From an uncultured Treponema sp. (lineage in GTDB: Bacteria; Spirochaetota; Spirochaetia; Treponematales; Treponemataceae), in NCBI GenBank assembly GCA_900317625.1, contig ONHK01000008.1:20154-84153 (forward strand): a DNA stretch of 64,000 nt, given 5' to 3'. The notes under the pieces are model-generated. The model was given only the letters and a program-made list of their open reading frames with translations. It was not told where the DNA came from and did not search any database. Positions 51,174-60,786 of this stretch are shown here, piece by piece. How positions within the stretch are numbered: the first letter of the stretch is position 1; each line of letters starts with the position of its first letter. The position numbers were made by a program, and so were the translations under genes.

Positions 51174-53672
51174 TTAAGCTTTTTTTGCTGTTGATTTTTT
51201 AGCAGAAGATTTTGCTCCTCCATCCAAAGGACGTGGAACTCTTTTCAAGTGCCAAATATCACGAACATAATCTTCAATTGTTCTGTCAGAAGAGAATTTT
51301 CCAGCATTAGCAATGTTCTTCAAGCAAGCCTTAGCCCAAGCCTTCTTGTCTGAATAAAGTTTTTCAGCATCGTTCTGTGCACGGCAATAATCATCAAAGT
51401 CTGCAAGAACGTAGTAAACATCCGCCCGGTTTCCTTCAATTCCGTATACCAAAGAATCATACAATTCCTTGAACAACTGGTGAGTAGGATCATAAGTTCC
51501 ATCAACAAGCTGATTAAGAACTTTTGCCAATCCAGGATTTCTTTCGATATATTCCTGCGGATTGTAGCTATGAGTTTCCTCAATCTTCTTGATTTCATCA
51601 GTAAGAAGACCAAAGATAAACGCATTCTCTTTTCCAGCTTCTTCAACAATCTCAATGTTCGCACCGTCCATTGTTCCCATTGTCAAAGCACCATTGCACA
51701 TAAATTTCATATTTGATGTACCAGATGCCTCAAGACCAGCTGTTGAAATCTGCTCTGAAAGATCTGCAGCAGGGAAAATCTTTTCTGCAACAGAAACGCG
51801 GTAATTCTGAACAAACACAACATGAAGTCTGTCGTTTACGCGGCGGTCATTATTGATTCTGTCTGCAACAGTGTTGATAAGCTTGATGATTGCCTTTGCA
51901 CGGCGATAACCAGAAGCTGATTTTGCACCGAAAATATAAGTTTTCTTAGCTGGCTTATAGTTCGGATCATCAAGCATTTTGTTGTAAACATACATAACAT
52001 GCAAAATGTTCATCAACTGACGCTTGTATTCATGCAAACGTTTTACCTGAACATCGAAAATTGACTCAGGATCAATAAGCTCGTTCTGAGTATTCTTAAG
52101 ATATTCAGCAAGACGACGCTTATTTTCTTCCTTAATAGCCATTAATTCCTTAAGAGACTTGTCATCATCAAGATATTTTTCAAGACCTTTAAGTTTTGTA
52201 AGATCTTTTTCCCAGCCATGACCAACACGTGCTGTAATAAATGCTGAAAGTTCAGGGTTTGAGCTGCACAACCATCTGCGCTGAGTAATACCGTTTGTCT
52301 TGTTGTTGAACTTTTCCGGATACAATTCGTACCAGTCATGAAGTTCTTTTTCCTTAAGAAGTCTAGTATGAAGCTCAGCAACACCGTTTACGCTGAAACT
52401 TGCGTGGATCGCAAGCCAAGCCATGTAAACTTTTCCATTGTTGATAATAGACATTCGTCCATGGCGCGCATAATCATTTGGATATTTTGCGCAAAGTTCA
52501 ATCATAAATCGGCGGTTAATTTCTTCTACAATCTGATAAATACGTGGAAGAAGTCCGCGGAAGATTTCAATCGGCCACTTTTCAAGAGCTTCAGCCAAAA
52601 TTGTGTGGTTTGTATATGCAAAAGTATGTGTAACAACATCCCAAGCATCATCCCAACCAACATTATATTCATCCATCAAAATGCGCATAAGTTCAGGAAT
52701 TGCAACAACCGGATGAGTATCATTCAACTGGATTACATGAAGATCTGCAAATTTGCTGAAATCTGTTCCATGATCAGAAACGTAATGACGAACCAAATCC
52801 TGCAAAGAAGCAGAACTGAAGAAATACTGCTGTTTAAGGCGAAGTGTTTTTCCAGACGGACCAGAATCATTTGGATACAAAACTGCAGAAACATTTTCTG
52901 CGCTGTTCTGGCGTTCAACAGCCCGGTTATATTCCATATTATTAAAGAGCTGCAAGTCAAATCCGTTTGGAGAAGAAGCCTGCCACAAGCGAAGAGTATT
53001 TACAGTTCCTGTTTCATAACCAACAATCGGCATATCATAAGGAGTAGCTGTTACTTCCTCTGCGTTTTCAACATAATATCTGTCGCGGCCATCAGGAGTT
53101 TTTCCATAAGCGATGTTTCCACCGAACTTTACAGTTACAGCCAAGTCAGAACGCTTGATTTCCCATGGATCTCGGTGTGCAAGCCAGTTGTCAGGATATT
53201 CAACCTGATAACCGTTTTCAATCTTCTGTTCAAACATACCATAGCGGTAGCGGATTCCATATCCGTGTCCAGGATAGTCCAAAGTTGCCAAAGAATCCAA
53301 GAAACAAGCGGCAAGACGACCAAGACCACCGTTTCCAAGACCTGCATCCGGCTCCTGATCTTCCACCATGTTGTAATCAATGTTCATTCCTTTAAGAACT
53401 TTTTTTACATCATCCAAAATTCCTGCATTGATAAGGTTGTTGCTCAAAGCGCGGCCCATCAAGAATTCTGCTGATAAATAATACAACTGTTTTGTAGCTT
53501 TTTTTTCATATTCCTGGCGAGTAGCCATCCAGTTATCCATGATCACTTCAAGAGCAGAAGCTGAAACTGCATCAAAAAGATCATGTTTATTTGCCTGCGA
53601 AATATCTTTACCGTATTGTCTCTTAAGTCGACCTTCAAGATTTTCCTTAAATTTTGCGGCATCAAATTTCAT
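51174..53672 (-). CDS. glgP: Glycogen/starch phosphorylase
   Basis: 832 residues, close to the family's usual 800-850. The N-terminal domain includes DAGLGNGGLGRLAACFLDSLATLDYPG (about 105-130); the PLP domain has EASGTSNMKFMCNGALTMGTMDGAN (about 645-670), including the PLP lysine. It releases glucose-1-phosphate from alpha-1,4 chains. The last 15 residues are Lys/Ser/Ala-rich. A glycogen debranching gene is 87 bases upstream in the same direction. SD GAGGTTATTTTAA precedes the ATG. Confidence 0.97.
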   Translation of the reverse strand: MKFDAAKFKENLEGRLKRQYGKDISQANKHDLFDAVSASALEVIMDNWMATRQEYEKKATKQLYYLSAEFLMGRALSNNLINAGILDDVKKVLKGMNIDYNMVEDQEPDAGLGNGGLGRLAACFLDSLATLDYPGHGYGIRYRYGMFEQKIENGYQVEYPDNWLAHRDPWEIKRSDLAVTVKFGGNIAYGKTPDGRDRYYVENAEEVTATPYDMPIVGYETGTVNTLRLWQASSPNGFDLQLFNNMEYNRAVERQNSAENVSAVLYPNDSGPSGKTLRLKQQYFFSSASLQDLVRHYVSDHGTDFSKFADLHVIQLNDTHPVVAIPELMRILMDEYNVGWDDAWDVVTHTFAYTNHTILAEALEKWPIEIFRGLLPRIYQIVEEINRRFMIELCAKYPNDYARHGRMSIINNGKVYMAWLAIHASFSVNGVAELHTRLLKEKELHDWYELYPEKFNNKTNGITQRRWLCSSNPELSAFITARVGHGWEKDLTKLKGLEKYLDDDKSLKELMAIKEENKRRLAEYLKNTQNELIDPESIFDVQVKRLHEYKRQLMNILHVMYVYNKMLDDPNYKPAKKTYIFGAKSASGYRRAKAIIKLINTVADRINNDRRVNDRLHVVFVQNYRVSVAEKIFPAADLSEQISTAGLEASGTSNMKFMCNGALTMGTMDGANIEIVEEAGKENAFIFGLLTDEIKKIEETHSYNPQEYIERNPGLAKVLNQLVDGTYDPTHQLFKELYDSLVYGIEGNRADVYYVLADFDDYCRAQNDAEKLYSDKKAWAKACLKNIANAGKFSSDRTIEDYVRDIWHLKRVPRPLDGGAKSSAKKSTAKKA

Positions 53673-53759
53673 TTAAAATAACCTCCACGGTATTTTTCAC
53701 TATGCTAAAGAGTACACAGAATCACAAGATTTTTCAATTGGAATTCCCAAAATAACAGA

Positions 53760-55880
53760 TTATTTGGCAATCAATATCACAAAACTTGCTGTCGGAAGAA
53801 CATACCTTTGCTGCTCCTGAAGAAGAGTCTCCTTTCCTGGCTCAACAAAACCTTCCTCACCATCAACAGATGTGTCCGCAACATAATACCAGCGTTTTCC
53901 TTTTGAGAGAGTCGGCAAAGTTATTGTAACATCGTAAATATCAGTGTTTCCTGCGACATAAAAATCGTTATCAGGCTTACCGGTTTCATCAAAAACAGAA
54001 GAGCCAACCAATTTAAAGCCCAAGAATCGTTTCATATTTGACCAGTCGGGATTTTTTCCGTCAACATCGTACCATTCAATTTCGGCTTTTGAACCAGAAA
54101 AGAATTTTTTGCGTCGGAAAACAGGATGCAATTTTCTAAGCTGAATCGCCTTTCGCGTAAAGTTGAATAGTTCCTGGTTCTTCTTTTCAAGATTCCAGTT
54201 CACCCAGGAAATTTCGTTGTCCTGGCAGTAAGCATTATTGTTTCCCATTTGAGTGCGGCGGAATTCGTCGCCCGCGGCAAACATAGGAACTCCCTGCGAA
54301 ACCATAAGGCAAACCATAAAATTCTTAAGTTTTTTAAGACGCAAGGCTTCAATTTTAGGATTTACAGTAACGCCCTCATAACCGTGGTTATAGCAGTTGT
54401 TGTCATCCGAGCCGTCGCGGTTGTTCTCGCCATTCTCGTCATTGTGCTTTCCGTTGTAGCTTACAATATCGTTCATAGGAAAACCATCGTGGCAACTTAC
54501 AAAATTAACCGAAGCATCAGGATTTCTTCCAGAATGATTATACAAATCTGAGCTGCCTGCAAGCCTAGTAGCCGCAGCAGTGGCAACACCTTCATCTCCG
54601 CGGATAAAACGTCTTATATCATTTCTGTAACGGTCGTTCCATTCGCTCCATCTTCCGCCCGGAAAACCGCCCACAAGATAACCACCACCACAATCCCAAG
54701 GTTCTGCGATGATTTTTGAATGGCAAAGGATTGAATCCTCAGAAATCGCGTTCGTAAGGAACGGAAAATTCTGCATATAAGATTTCTGGTCGCGACAAAG
54801 AGCCGCCGCCAAGTCAAAGCGGAAACCGTCAACGTGCATCTCGCTGACCCAATAGCGCAAACTGTCCAGAATAAATTTTGTTGTAACCGGATGAGCCGCA
54901 TTCACAGTGTTTCCACAACCCGAAAAATTGTGGTAATACTGTTTTTCATTTTCTGGAAGCATATAATAGGTAGAATTTTCAAGTCCACGGAAACAGAATG
55001 TATAGCCATGCTCATTTCCTTCCGCCGTGTGATTAAACACAACATCAAGAATCACTTCAATTCCCGCTTTATGAAGCTCGCGCACAAGAGTCTTGAACTC
55101 GCGGACAGAAGCCCCTGGAGTGCGGTCAAAAGCATACGAAGTTTTTGGCGCAAAAAATCCGATTGTGCTGTAGCCCCAATAATTTGAAAGAGTTTCTCCT
55201 GTCTTTGGGTTTATAGCTCCTGTCTCGTGCTCGTCAAATTCAAAAACCGGCATAAGCTCAACAGAAGTGATTCCAAGCTTTTTCAGATAAGGAATTTTTT
55301 CAACAAAACCTTTATACGTTCCCGGCGCGCTTACTTCTGAAGTCTGGGAAGCCGTATATCCTTTCAGATGAGCCTCGTAAATAACGCTTTCACTCATAGG
55401 ATAATTCAAAGGCTTATCACCCTGCCAGTCAAAATCCGAATCATCAACAACAACACATTTTGGAAAATTTGACAAATCAGAAAGCTTTCCATTTTCAAGT
55501 CCGGCAAGCCCAAGCTCACGCTGACGGTTATAAGACTGAAAAACCGAACCTTGAGAAAAAGCCTTTGCATAAGGATCAAAAAGATATTTGTTAAAATTGA
55601 ATCTATGTCCTTTCGGCGGATTATACGGACCATCAGCCCTAAAAAGATAAAGAGCTCCCGCTGAAAGACCTTCAACAAAAATATGCCAGATGCTTCCTGT
55701 CTTGTTTTTTACAGGATCAAAATCTATTGAAAGACAAGGTTGCTTTGCGTCAGGCGCATCGAACAAATCCAGAACAACTCTCTCTGCGTTTTTGCTGTAT
55801 ACTGCAAAATTAACACCGTTTCCTGATGGAGTTGCACCAAGTACTTCAGGACGGCCTTCAGAAATCTGACCTACGTTCAT
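53760..55880 (-). CDS. glgX: Glycogen debranching enzyme (GlgX/isoamylase-type)
   Basis: 706 residues from the ATG at 55880; a GTG six codons upstream is also open. An N-terminal CBM48 domain (about 10-110) precedes a GH13 catalytic domain with DVVFNHTAEGNEHG, DGFRFDLAAAL (nucleophile Asp), IAEPWDCGGGYLVG (acid/base Glu) and VSCHDGFPMND. It removes alpha-1,6 branches trimmed by glycogen phosphorylase, so it pairs with the next gene. A TAAACT box 8 bases from the ATG without an SD suggests a short leader. Confidence 0.95.
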   Translation of the reverse strand: MNVGQISEGRPEVLGATPSGNGVNFAVYSKNAERVVLDLFDAPDAKQPCLSIDFDPVKNKTGSIWHIFVEGLSAGALYLFRADGPYNPPKGHRFNFNKYLFDPYAKAFSQGSVFQSYNRQRELGLAGLENGKLSDLSNFPKCVVVDDSDFDWQGDKPLNYPMSESVIYEAHLKGYTASQTSEVSAPGTYKGFVEKIPYLKKLGITSVELMPVFEFDEHETGAINPKTGETLSNYWGYSTIGFFAPKTSYAFDRTPGASVREFKTLVRELHKAGIEVILDVVFNHTAEGNEHGYTFCFRGLENSTYYMLPENEKQYYHNFSGCGNTVNAAHPVTTKFILDSLRYWVSEMHVDGFRFDLAAALCRDQKSYMQNFPFLTNAISEDSILCHSKIIAEPWDCGGGYLVGGFPGGRWSEWNDRYRNDIRRFIRGDEGVATAAATRLAGSSDLYNHSGRNPDASVNFVSCHDGFPMNDIVSYNGKHNDENGENNRDGSDDNNCYNHGYEGVTVNPKIEALRLKKLKNFMVCLMVSQGVPMFAAGDEFRRTQMGNNNAYCQDNEISWVNWNLEKKNQELFNFTRKAIQLRKLHPVFRRKKFFSGSKAEIEWYDVDGKNPDWSNMKRFLGFKLVGSSVFDETGKPDNDFYVAGNTDIYDVTITLPTLSKGKRWYYVADTSVDGEEGFVEPGKETLLQEQQRYVLPTASFVILIAK

Positions 55881-55925
55881 ATTCGCTAAGTTTAACACAA
55901 ATACAAGTCGATTTCCACAAAAAAA

Positions 55926-56870
55926 TTACTCTGGAATCAGCTTTGTAATCGTATTGTCATGCTGGCGCCAATTTTTATCAACCTTAACCTGCAAATCCAA
56001 ATCAACCTTGAACGGAAAAACCTCGTGGATTTTTTTTATGGAAGCCATACGAATCTGCTTTATCATGCCTGCGCCCTTTCCAATCACCATTCCTTTCTGG
56101 CTGTCGCGTTCTACACAGATAAATGCCCTGACCCAGATTTTTCCATTATTTCCACGCTGCTCCAAATCGGCAACGCTAACGTAAAGGCAATGCGGCAACT
56201 CCTGCTGAAGCCTGTTTATCGCCTCGCCCCGGACAATCTCGCTGATTCTAAAGGCAATATCCTGATCCGTATACACATCTTCGGTGTAAAGCGCTGGCGC
56301 AACAGGAGAAACACTGTAAAGCGCACGAAGAACCTCATTTATTCCTGTATCATTTTTTGCGGACATCTCAAGAATCCGTTCCTCAGGAAGCCCTGGAAGA
56401 TAAAGTTTTACAAATTCCCTTGATTTTTTTACTTTTGAATCATTTGCGTCTATTTTATTAAGCGCGACCACAAGATGTTCAACGTATTTTGAAGCAAGAG
56501 TCGCGTTCATTTTTTCTTCTTCCCCAGGCTCGCGAGTTGTGTCAATAACGTAAAGAATGCAGTCAGAGCCTTCCAACGTTTCTTCTGTAACAGATTTTAG
56601 ACGAAGGTTCAGTTTTTTTTCAGAATCATGATAACCTGGAGTATCAACAAAAACCAGCTGACCAAGAGAAGTATTGACAATTCCACGGATTGCGTTTCGT
56701 GTTGTCTGCGGAATTGGAGAAACAATCGAAACCGGCTCCTGACAAGCAGTATTTATGAAAGTCGATTTTCCGGCAGAAGGCCTACCAAGAATCGCAACAA
56801 GCGCAGTTTTTTCCCCGATTCCTGAATTTTCAGGCTCACTTTGATTTTCAATCTGATTTTTGTTTTCCAT
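55926..56870 (-). CDS. era: GTPase Era
   Basis: 314 residues. G1 GRPSAGKST (about 31-39), G2/TTR, G3 DTPG, G4 NKID and a C-terminal KH domain (about 215-300) with IGKGAGMIKQIRMASIKKIHEVF. G1 differs from the common GRPNVGKST, as in other spirochaetes. It has an N-terminal extension of about 22 residues (QSEPENSG). It binds 16S rRNA and is needed for 30S assembly. Confidence 0.93.
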   Translation of the reverse strand: MENKNQIENQSEPENSGIGEKTALVAILGRPSAGKSTFINTACQEPVSIVSPIPQTTRNAIRGIVNTSLGQLVFVDTPGYHDSEKKLNLRLKSVTEETLEGSDCILYVIDTTREPGEEEKMNATLASKYVEHLVVALNKIDANDSKVKKSREFVKLYLPGLPEERILEMSAKNDTGINEVLRALYSVSPVAPALYTEDVYTDQDIAFRISEIVRGEAINRLQQELPHCLYVSVADLEQRGNNGKIWVRAFICVERDSQKGMVIGKGAGMIKQIRMASIKKIHEVFPFKVDLDLQVKVDKNWRQHDNTITKLIPE

Positions 56871-56912
56871 AATATTTTTATCTTAACAGAAAATTTTGGA
56901 TGAATAAAGGGA

Positions 56913-56952
56913 GAAAAAAAATCCCGTGCCCTTAAATTTAAAAGCACAGGAT
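56913..56952 (-). terminator. Intrinsic terminator of the PerR-rubrerythrin operon
   Basis: On the minus strand ATCCTGTGC/GCACGGGAT stem with a 14-base loop and TTTTTTTT, 22 bases after the rubrerythrin stop. Confidence 0.85.
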
Positions 56953-56974
56953 TTTATATAAAACGCCTTTCTAA

Positions 56975-57508
56975 TTAGAAATTTTCACTGAGTTTTTCAA
57001 AGTAGCTTTGTGGATGTGCGCAAACCGGACAAACCTTTGGAGCTTCTTTTCCAACGCAAACGTGACCGCAGTTTCTGCAAATCCAGATTGCATCGCCTTC
57101 GCTGCTGAAAACGAGTTTGTCCTCAACATTTTTAAGCAATTTTCTGTAGCGTTCCTCGTGGTGTTTTTCAATCTTTCCTACGCCTTCAAACATTTTTGCA
57201 ATCTGCTCAAAACCTTCCTCGCGCGCGGTCTTTGCAAATTCATCATACATATCAGTCCATTCGTAGTTTTCGCCGTCTGCGGCAGCCTTTAAGTTTGCGG
57301 CTGTGTTTCCAATTCCGCCCAAGAGCTTGAACCACATTTTTGCGTGTTCTTTTTCGTTGTTTGCAGTTTCTTCAAAAATTGCGGCAATCTGTTCGTAACC
57401 TTCTTTTTTTGCAACACTTGCAAAATAAGTGTACTTATTTCTAGCCTGAGATTCACCGGCAAATGCCGCCTGCAAGTTTTTTTCTGTCTTTGTTCCCTTC
57501 AAATCCAT
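56975..57508 (-). CDS. rbr: Rubrerythrin
   Basis: 177 residues. The diiron four-helix domain (about 1-135) has [13 protein letters not shown] and [10 protein letters not shown] plus a second EEGFEQ...EKHHEERY pair; the C-terminal rubredoxin-like domain has CRNCG and [11 protein letters not shown]. It reduces hydrogen peroxide in anaerobes using NADH-linked electron donors. SD AAGGAG precedes the ATG. It is the second gene of a perR-rbr operon. Confidence 0.96.
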   Translation of the reverse strand: MDLKGTKTEKNLQAAFAGESQARNKYTYFASVAKKEGYEQIAAIFEETANNEKEHAKMWFKLLGGIGNTAANLKAAADGENYEWTDMYDEFAKTAREEGFEQIAKMFEGVGKIEKHHEERYRKLLKNVEDKLVFSSEGDAIWICRNCGHVCVGKEAPKVCPVCAHPQSYFEKLSENF

Positions 57509-57545
57509 CGTCGTTCTCCTTACGTTTAGATTTTGTTTTTCTATT

Positions 57546-57935
57546 TTATATCTTTTTGCAGGATGGACATATTCCTGTAAAAATCAGGTTATGTCCTTCC
57601 ACCAAAAAGCCTTTTAGCTTCATTTCGTTTGCGGCTTCTTCCATTTCAACAGAAACGCTTTCAGGAACATCATACATTTTTCCGCATTTTAAACAGTGAA
57701 AATGATAATGCTCTTTTATTGTACTATCAAAATGATCAGCGCTATCTGGAACACTTATTTTTAAGATGTCCCCTTTTTCGGCAAGAAAATTAAGATTTCT
57801 ATACACGGTTCCCCGGCTTATATGCGAATCAACTTTTCTTGCTAGCTCGTAGATTTCGTCAGCAGTCGGATGTGAATAGTTTTCTGTCATAAGTCCAAGA
57901 ATCAATTTTCGCTGGTTTGTATTTCTGCTCTGCAT
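57546..57935 (-). CDS. Fur-family regulator (PerR-like)
   Basis: 129 residues. HTH recognition region [17 protein letters not shown], metal site [19 protein letters not shown] and structural zinc CxxC pairs CLKC and CPSC. Operon with rubrerythrin and close thioredoxin point to a peroxide-sensing PerR rather than iron-sensing Fur. SD AAAGGA precedes the ATG. Confidence 0.9.
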   Translation of the reverse strand: MQSRNTNQRKLILGLMTENYSHPTADEIYELARKVDSHISRGTVYRNLNFLAEKGDILKISVPDSADHFDSTIKEHYHFHCLKCGKMYDVPESVSVEMEEAANEMKLKGFLVEGHNLIFTGICPSCKKI

Positions 57936-57966
57936 AGAATTTTCCTTTTCATCCGCCCTTGATGAT

Positions 57967-57977
57967 TTATATTATAA
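57967..57977. promoter_or_regulatory. Candidate PerR box upstream of the Fur-family gene
   Basis: TTATATTATAA lies 32 bases before the start codon and partly matches the PerR consensus TTATAATNATTATAA, with four bases fewer. Autoregulation would be expected. Confidence 0.35.
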
Positions 57978-58140
57978 ACGGAATTTTTATTTTGTAAATA
58001 GTAATAAGTCCTAATAGCAAAAAAAAATAATTTTATTTCTTTTTCAGAAGTTAGTTCGTATATTTGAATAAGATTAATTTTGAGTTTTACTTAAACAATG
58101 AACAAAAGTGCAGGAGAATTTACAATTTGTGAAAAAAAAT

Positions 58141-58269
58141 CGCTCTCGGCAGATTTCCAATTTGCTCCAGACGGTTGAGCTCGCGCTTCGCTTGTATTGA
58201 TTTGGGTGCTCCGCACTTTAATTGGCTCAATCGCTCAAAGTCTTCACAAATTGTAAATCTGCCTGCGCT
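58141..58269 (-). repeat. Repeat family A, copy 3
   Basis: On the minus strand the outer arms GGCAGATTTACAATTTG (58247-58263) and CAAATTGGAAATCTGCC (58148-58164) pair, and an inner stem GAGC (58233-58236)/GCTC (58177-58180) pairs. GAGAGCG and a T run follow. A third piece resembling the left arm (GGAGAATTTACAATTTGTGAA) lies at 58113-58133, just past the end. The copy sits between the divergent perR and trxA genes. Confidence 0.85.
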
Positions 58270-58327
58270 ATAATTTCATAAGCGTAAAACTCAAAAATTC
58301 ATATTAAAAAACATAAGAGAGGAAACT

Positions 58328-58642
58328 ATGAGTGTTACAACTTTAACAGAAAAAAACTTTGAGCAAGAAGTTCTTAAAAACGAAAAGCCGGTTCTTATTG
58401 ATTTTTGGGCTTCCTGGTGCGGTCCGTGCAGAATGCTTTCACCTTTGGTTGACGAGCTTGCTGACGAGCACAGCGAATTTAAATTCTGCAAAGTGAATGT
58501 TGACGAGGAAGAGGCTCTTGCAAAGAATTTCGGAATCATGAGCATTCCAACGCTGATTGTATTCAAGAATGGCGAGCAGAAGGCAAAAAGTATAGGCGCG
58601 ATTCCAAAAGACGCAATTCTTGAACTTATAAAAAACGCGTAG
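58328..58642 (+). CDS. trxA: Thioredoxin
   Basis: 104 residues. Active site WASWCGPCRM (CGPC), the buried lysine/aspartate pattern, and cis-Pro in IPTLIVFKNGE. Normal length for thioredoxin. SD AGAGAGGAAAC precedes the ATG. A general disulfide reductase, perhaps partner to rubrerythrin-type defence. Confidence 0.96.
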   Translation: MSVTTLTEKNFEQEVLKNEKPVLIDFWASWCGPCRMLSPLVDELADEHSEFKFCKVNVDEEEALAKNFGIMSIPTLIVFKNGEQKAKSIGAIPKDAILELIKNA

Positions 58643-58700
58643 AATCAACAGCGGATTTTCATTATAATCATTACCTAGAAGACATTTATTTTATGTAAAA

Positions 58701-58884
58701 GAAGAAAAAAAATGTTTGCGCTTCCAGTCAAAAGCCAAGTATTGGCTATGGTGAAGTGTTTTTTAGGAAGAATTATCTGCGCTTTTCTTTCAGAAAATGC
58801 TCGACAATTCTTTTATGCCATTCGGCAAAAGCCACTTCAAGGACGCCAAACTTGTCTTTTTCCTTCACGCACAAACATTTTCTC
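58701..58884 (+). repeat. Repeat family B, long copy 2 (upstream of IMP cyclohydrolase)
   Basis: Ends AAAATGTTTGCGC and GCACAAACATTTTCTC are inverted; compare AAAATGCC/GGCATTTT in copy 1, so both arms changed together. Shared interior TTGGCTATGGT, TTTTTTAGGAAGAA, and TTTTATGCC-ATT-CGGCAAAA. A local GCCAA-GTA-TTGGC hairpin is also present. Confidence 0.75.
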
Positions 58885-58937
58885 TTATGTGCAAGACTTA
58901 AAATAATTTCTAAAAAATCCAGTTAAAAGGAATTAAA

Positions 58938-59654
58938 ATGAAAATCGCATCGTTAAAACAAGAATTAACAGAAAACTCATATCCAGGACGAGGAATTATC
59001 GCGGGTCTTTCTAAAGACGGAAAGACAGCTGTTAGCGCATACTGGACAATGGGACGCAGCGCAGGCAGCCGAAACCGCGTTTTTGTAACTGATGAAGAAG
59101 GAATCAGAACCCAGGCTTTTGACCCGACTCTTATTGCCGGCGACCCTACTTTAATCATTTACCGTGCAGTCCGTGTTCTTGGCTCAAAAACAATCGTAAC
59201 AAACGGCGACCAGACAGACACAATTTTTGATGGATTAAAAGAATGCAAAACATTCGAAGAATCGCTCCGAAACCGAAAATATGAGCACGATGCCCCGAAC
59301 TTTACTCCAAGAATTTCAAGCGTTCTGGATATTGAAGGCGGAAAATACAACTACGCAATCTCAATACTTAAGAGCGACAACGGAAACCCGGACAACTGCC
59401 TGCGCTTCACATTCACATACGACAATCCTCAACCGGGAAAAGCCCATTACATCCACACATATATGGGAGACGGAAATCCGCTTCCAAGCTATGAAGGTGA
59501 ACCGACACCAATAGAAATAGAAGGCGACATCGACACTTTCACAAACAACCTTTGGTCATGGTTAAACGAACAGAACAAGGTTTCTCTTTTTGTGCGCTAC
59601 ATCGATATAAAAACCGGAAAATACGAAACCAGGATTCTTAATAAAAACAAGTAG
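58938..59654 (+). CDS. IMP cyclohydrolase (PurO-type)
   Basis: 238 residues. YPGRGIIAG, YWTMGRSAGSRNRVF, FDPTLIAGDPTLIIYRAVRV and TNGDQTDTI are the conserved blocks of the archaeal-type IMP cyclohydrolase family, also common in anaerobic bacteria. It closes the FAICAR ring to IMP in purine synthesis in the absence of PurH. SD AAAGGAATTAAA precedes the ATG. Confidence 0.9.
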   Translation: MKIASLKQELTENSYPGRGIIAGLSKDGKTAVSAYWTMGRSAGSRNRVFVTDEEGIRTQAFDPTLIAGDPTLIIYRAVRVLGSKTIVTNGDQTDTIFDGLKECKTFEESLRNRKYEHDAPNFTPRISSVLDIEGGKYNYAISILKSDNGNPDNCLRFTFTYDNPQPGKAHYIHTYMGDGNPLPSYEGEPTPIEIEGDIDTFTNNLWSWLNEQNKVSLFVRYIDIKTGKYETRILNKNK

Positions 59655-59663
59655 AGATAAAAA

Positions 59664-59690
59664 AAAATGCGCCCTTCCGGACGCATTTTT
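59664..59690. terminator. Bidirectional terminator between purO and flaB
   Basis: AAAATGCG-N11-CGCATTTT stem with A/T runs on both sides between two convergent genes. Confidence 0.85.
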
Positions 59691-59714
59691 CTATCTTCTC
59701 ACGAAACTTTATTT

Positions 59715-60575
59715 CTAGCGCAAGAGCGAAAGAACATTCTGAGAGCTCTGATTTGCCTGAGCCAACATTGCTGTTCCAGCCTGTGAAAGTACCTGATCTT
59801 TTGTGAATTCAACCATTTCGTTAGCCATATCTGTATCGCGGATTCTTGATTCAGAAGCCTGAAGGTTTTCTGCACCAATGTTCAATCCCTTAACAGTCAT
59901 ATCAAGGCGGTTCTGGTAAGCACCAAGGTCAGCGCGCTGCTTGTTAATCTTCTTCAAAGCTTCATCCAAAGTACCGATTGCGCGGTTTGCTTCATCAGGA
60001 CCTTCCAAAGACAAAATCGACTCGTCGCCAACATTGCGAAGACCAAGAGCCATTGCAGACATTGTTCCAATGTAAACCTGAGTTCTCTGATCCATATTTG
60101 CACCAATATGAAGCCACATAGAACCAGTTACAACATTTTCGCCAGTCGGGCGGGCAAAACGGCCAGTCAACATGTTCATACCGTTGAACTGAGCAGCAGA
60201 AGCAACGCGGTCAACTTCAGCAATCAAAGAAGAAACTTCAACCTGAATCTGCATGCGGTCTTCAGCAGAATAAATACCGTTGGAAGACTGAACAGCAAGC
60301 TCGCGGATTCTCTGAACAATGTCAGTAGTTTCCTGCAAATAACCTTCTGTTGTCTGGATAAAAGAAATACCATTCTGAGCGTTTGTAGAAGCCTGTTTTA
60401 AACCTCTAATCTGTGAACGCATTTTTTCTGAAACAGCAAGTCCAGAAGCGTCATCGCCAGCACGGTTAATTTTCATACCAGAAGAAAGTTTTTCCATGCT
60501 CTTCTGCTGAGCCAAATCCTGAATTCCCTGCGATCTCTGAGCGAACATAGCGCTCATATTGTGATTAATAACCAT
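59715..60575 (-). CDS. flaB: Periplasmic flagellar core protein FlaB (flagellin)
   Basis: 286 residues. The N-terminal flagellin domain ([14 protein letters not shown]...[25 protein letters not shown]) and C-terminal domain ([26 protein letters not shown]) are intact, with the short central part ([14 protein letters not shown]) of spirochaetal FlaB. It polymerises with FlaA sheath proteins in the periplasmic flagella. Spirochaetes often have several flaB genes; only one is here. A sigma-28 promoter precedes it. Confidence 0.98.
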   Translation of the reverse strand: MVINHNMSAMFAQRSQGIQDLAQQKSMEKLSSGMKINRAGDDASGLAVSEKMRSQIRGLKQASTNAQNGISFIQTTEGYLQETTDIVQRIRELAVQSSNGIYSAEDRMQIQVEVSSLIAEVDRVASAAQFNGMNMLTGRFARPTGENVVTGSMWLHIGANMDQRTQVYIGTMSAMALGLRNVGDESILSLEGPDEANRAIGTLDEALKKINKQRADLGAYQNRLDMTVKGLNIGAENLQASESRIRDTDMANEMVEFTKDQVLSQAGTAMLAQANQSSQNVLSLLR

Positions 60576-60636
60576 AGTTTATCTCCTTGGTAAGTTTCCA
60601 AAACTTATTACAAGGGTCTCACCACCCTTTACTTTA

Positions 60637-60663
60637 CTATCGGAGAATGGCAAACCGACTTTA
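60637..60663 (-). promoter_or_regulatory. Sigma-28 (FliA) promoter of flaB
   Basis: On the minus strand TAAA (60660-60663), 15-base spacer, TCCGATAG (60637-60644), against consensus TAAA-N15-GCCGATAA (6 of 8 in the -10). Confidence 0.85.
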
Positions 60664-60691
60664 GAAAAAAAATAAAAAATTTGTAGAAATC

Positions 60692-60739
60692 TAAAAAAAA
60701 ACACCAGCACCATATGGACAATATCCATAAAAGACTGGT
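60692..60739 (-). terminator. Intrinsic terminator after the coiled-coil gene
   Basis: On the minus strand ACCAG...ATGGA-N5-TCCAT...CTGGT stem-loop (with inner mismatches) followed by nine T, about 48 bases after the stop codon. Confidence 0.7.
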
Positions 60740-60786
60740 AACTGGCTGTTAATCAATTTGCAATATTATTTGATCTTTATTTTTTT

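Noticed and set aside
52338..53474. 378-codon open frame antisense to glgP
   Set aside because: The opposite strand encodes all conserved phosphorylase blocks; the antisense protein resembles no family.
58712..58906. Small protein upstream of IMP cyclohydrolase
   Set aside because: It is the translation of repeat family B copy 2; the matching frame in copy 1 is not conserved as protein.
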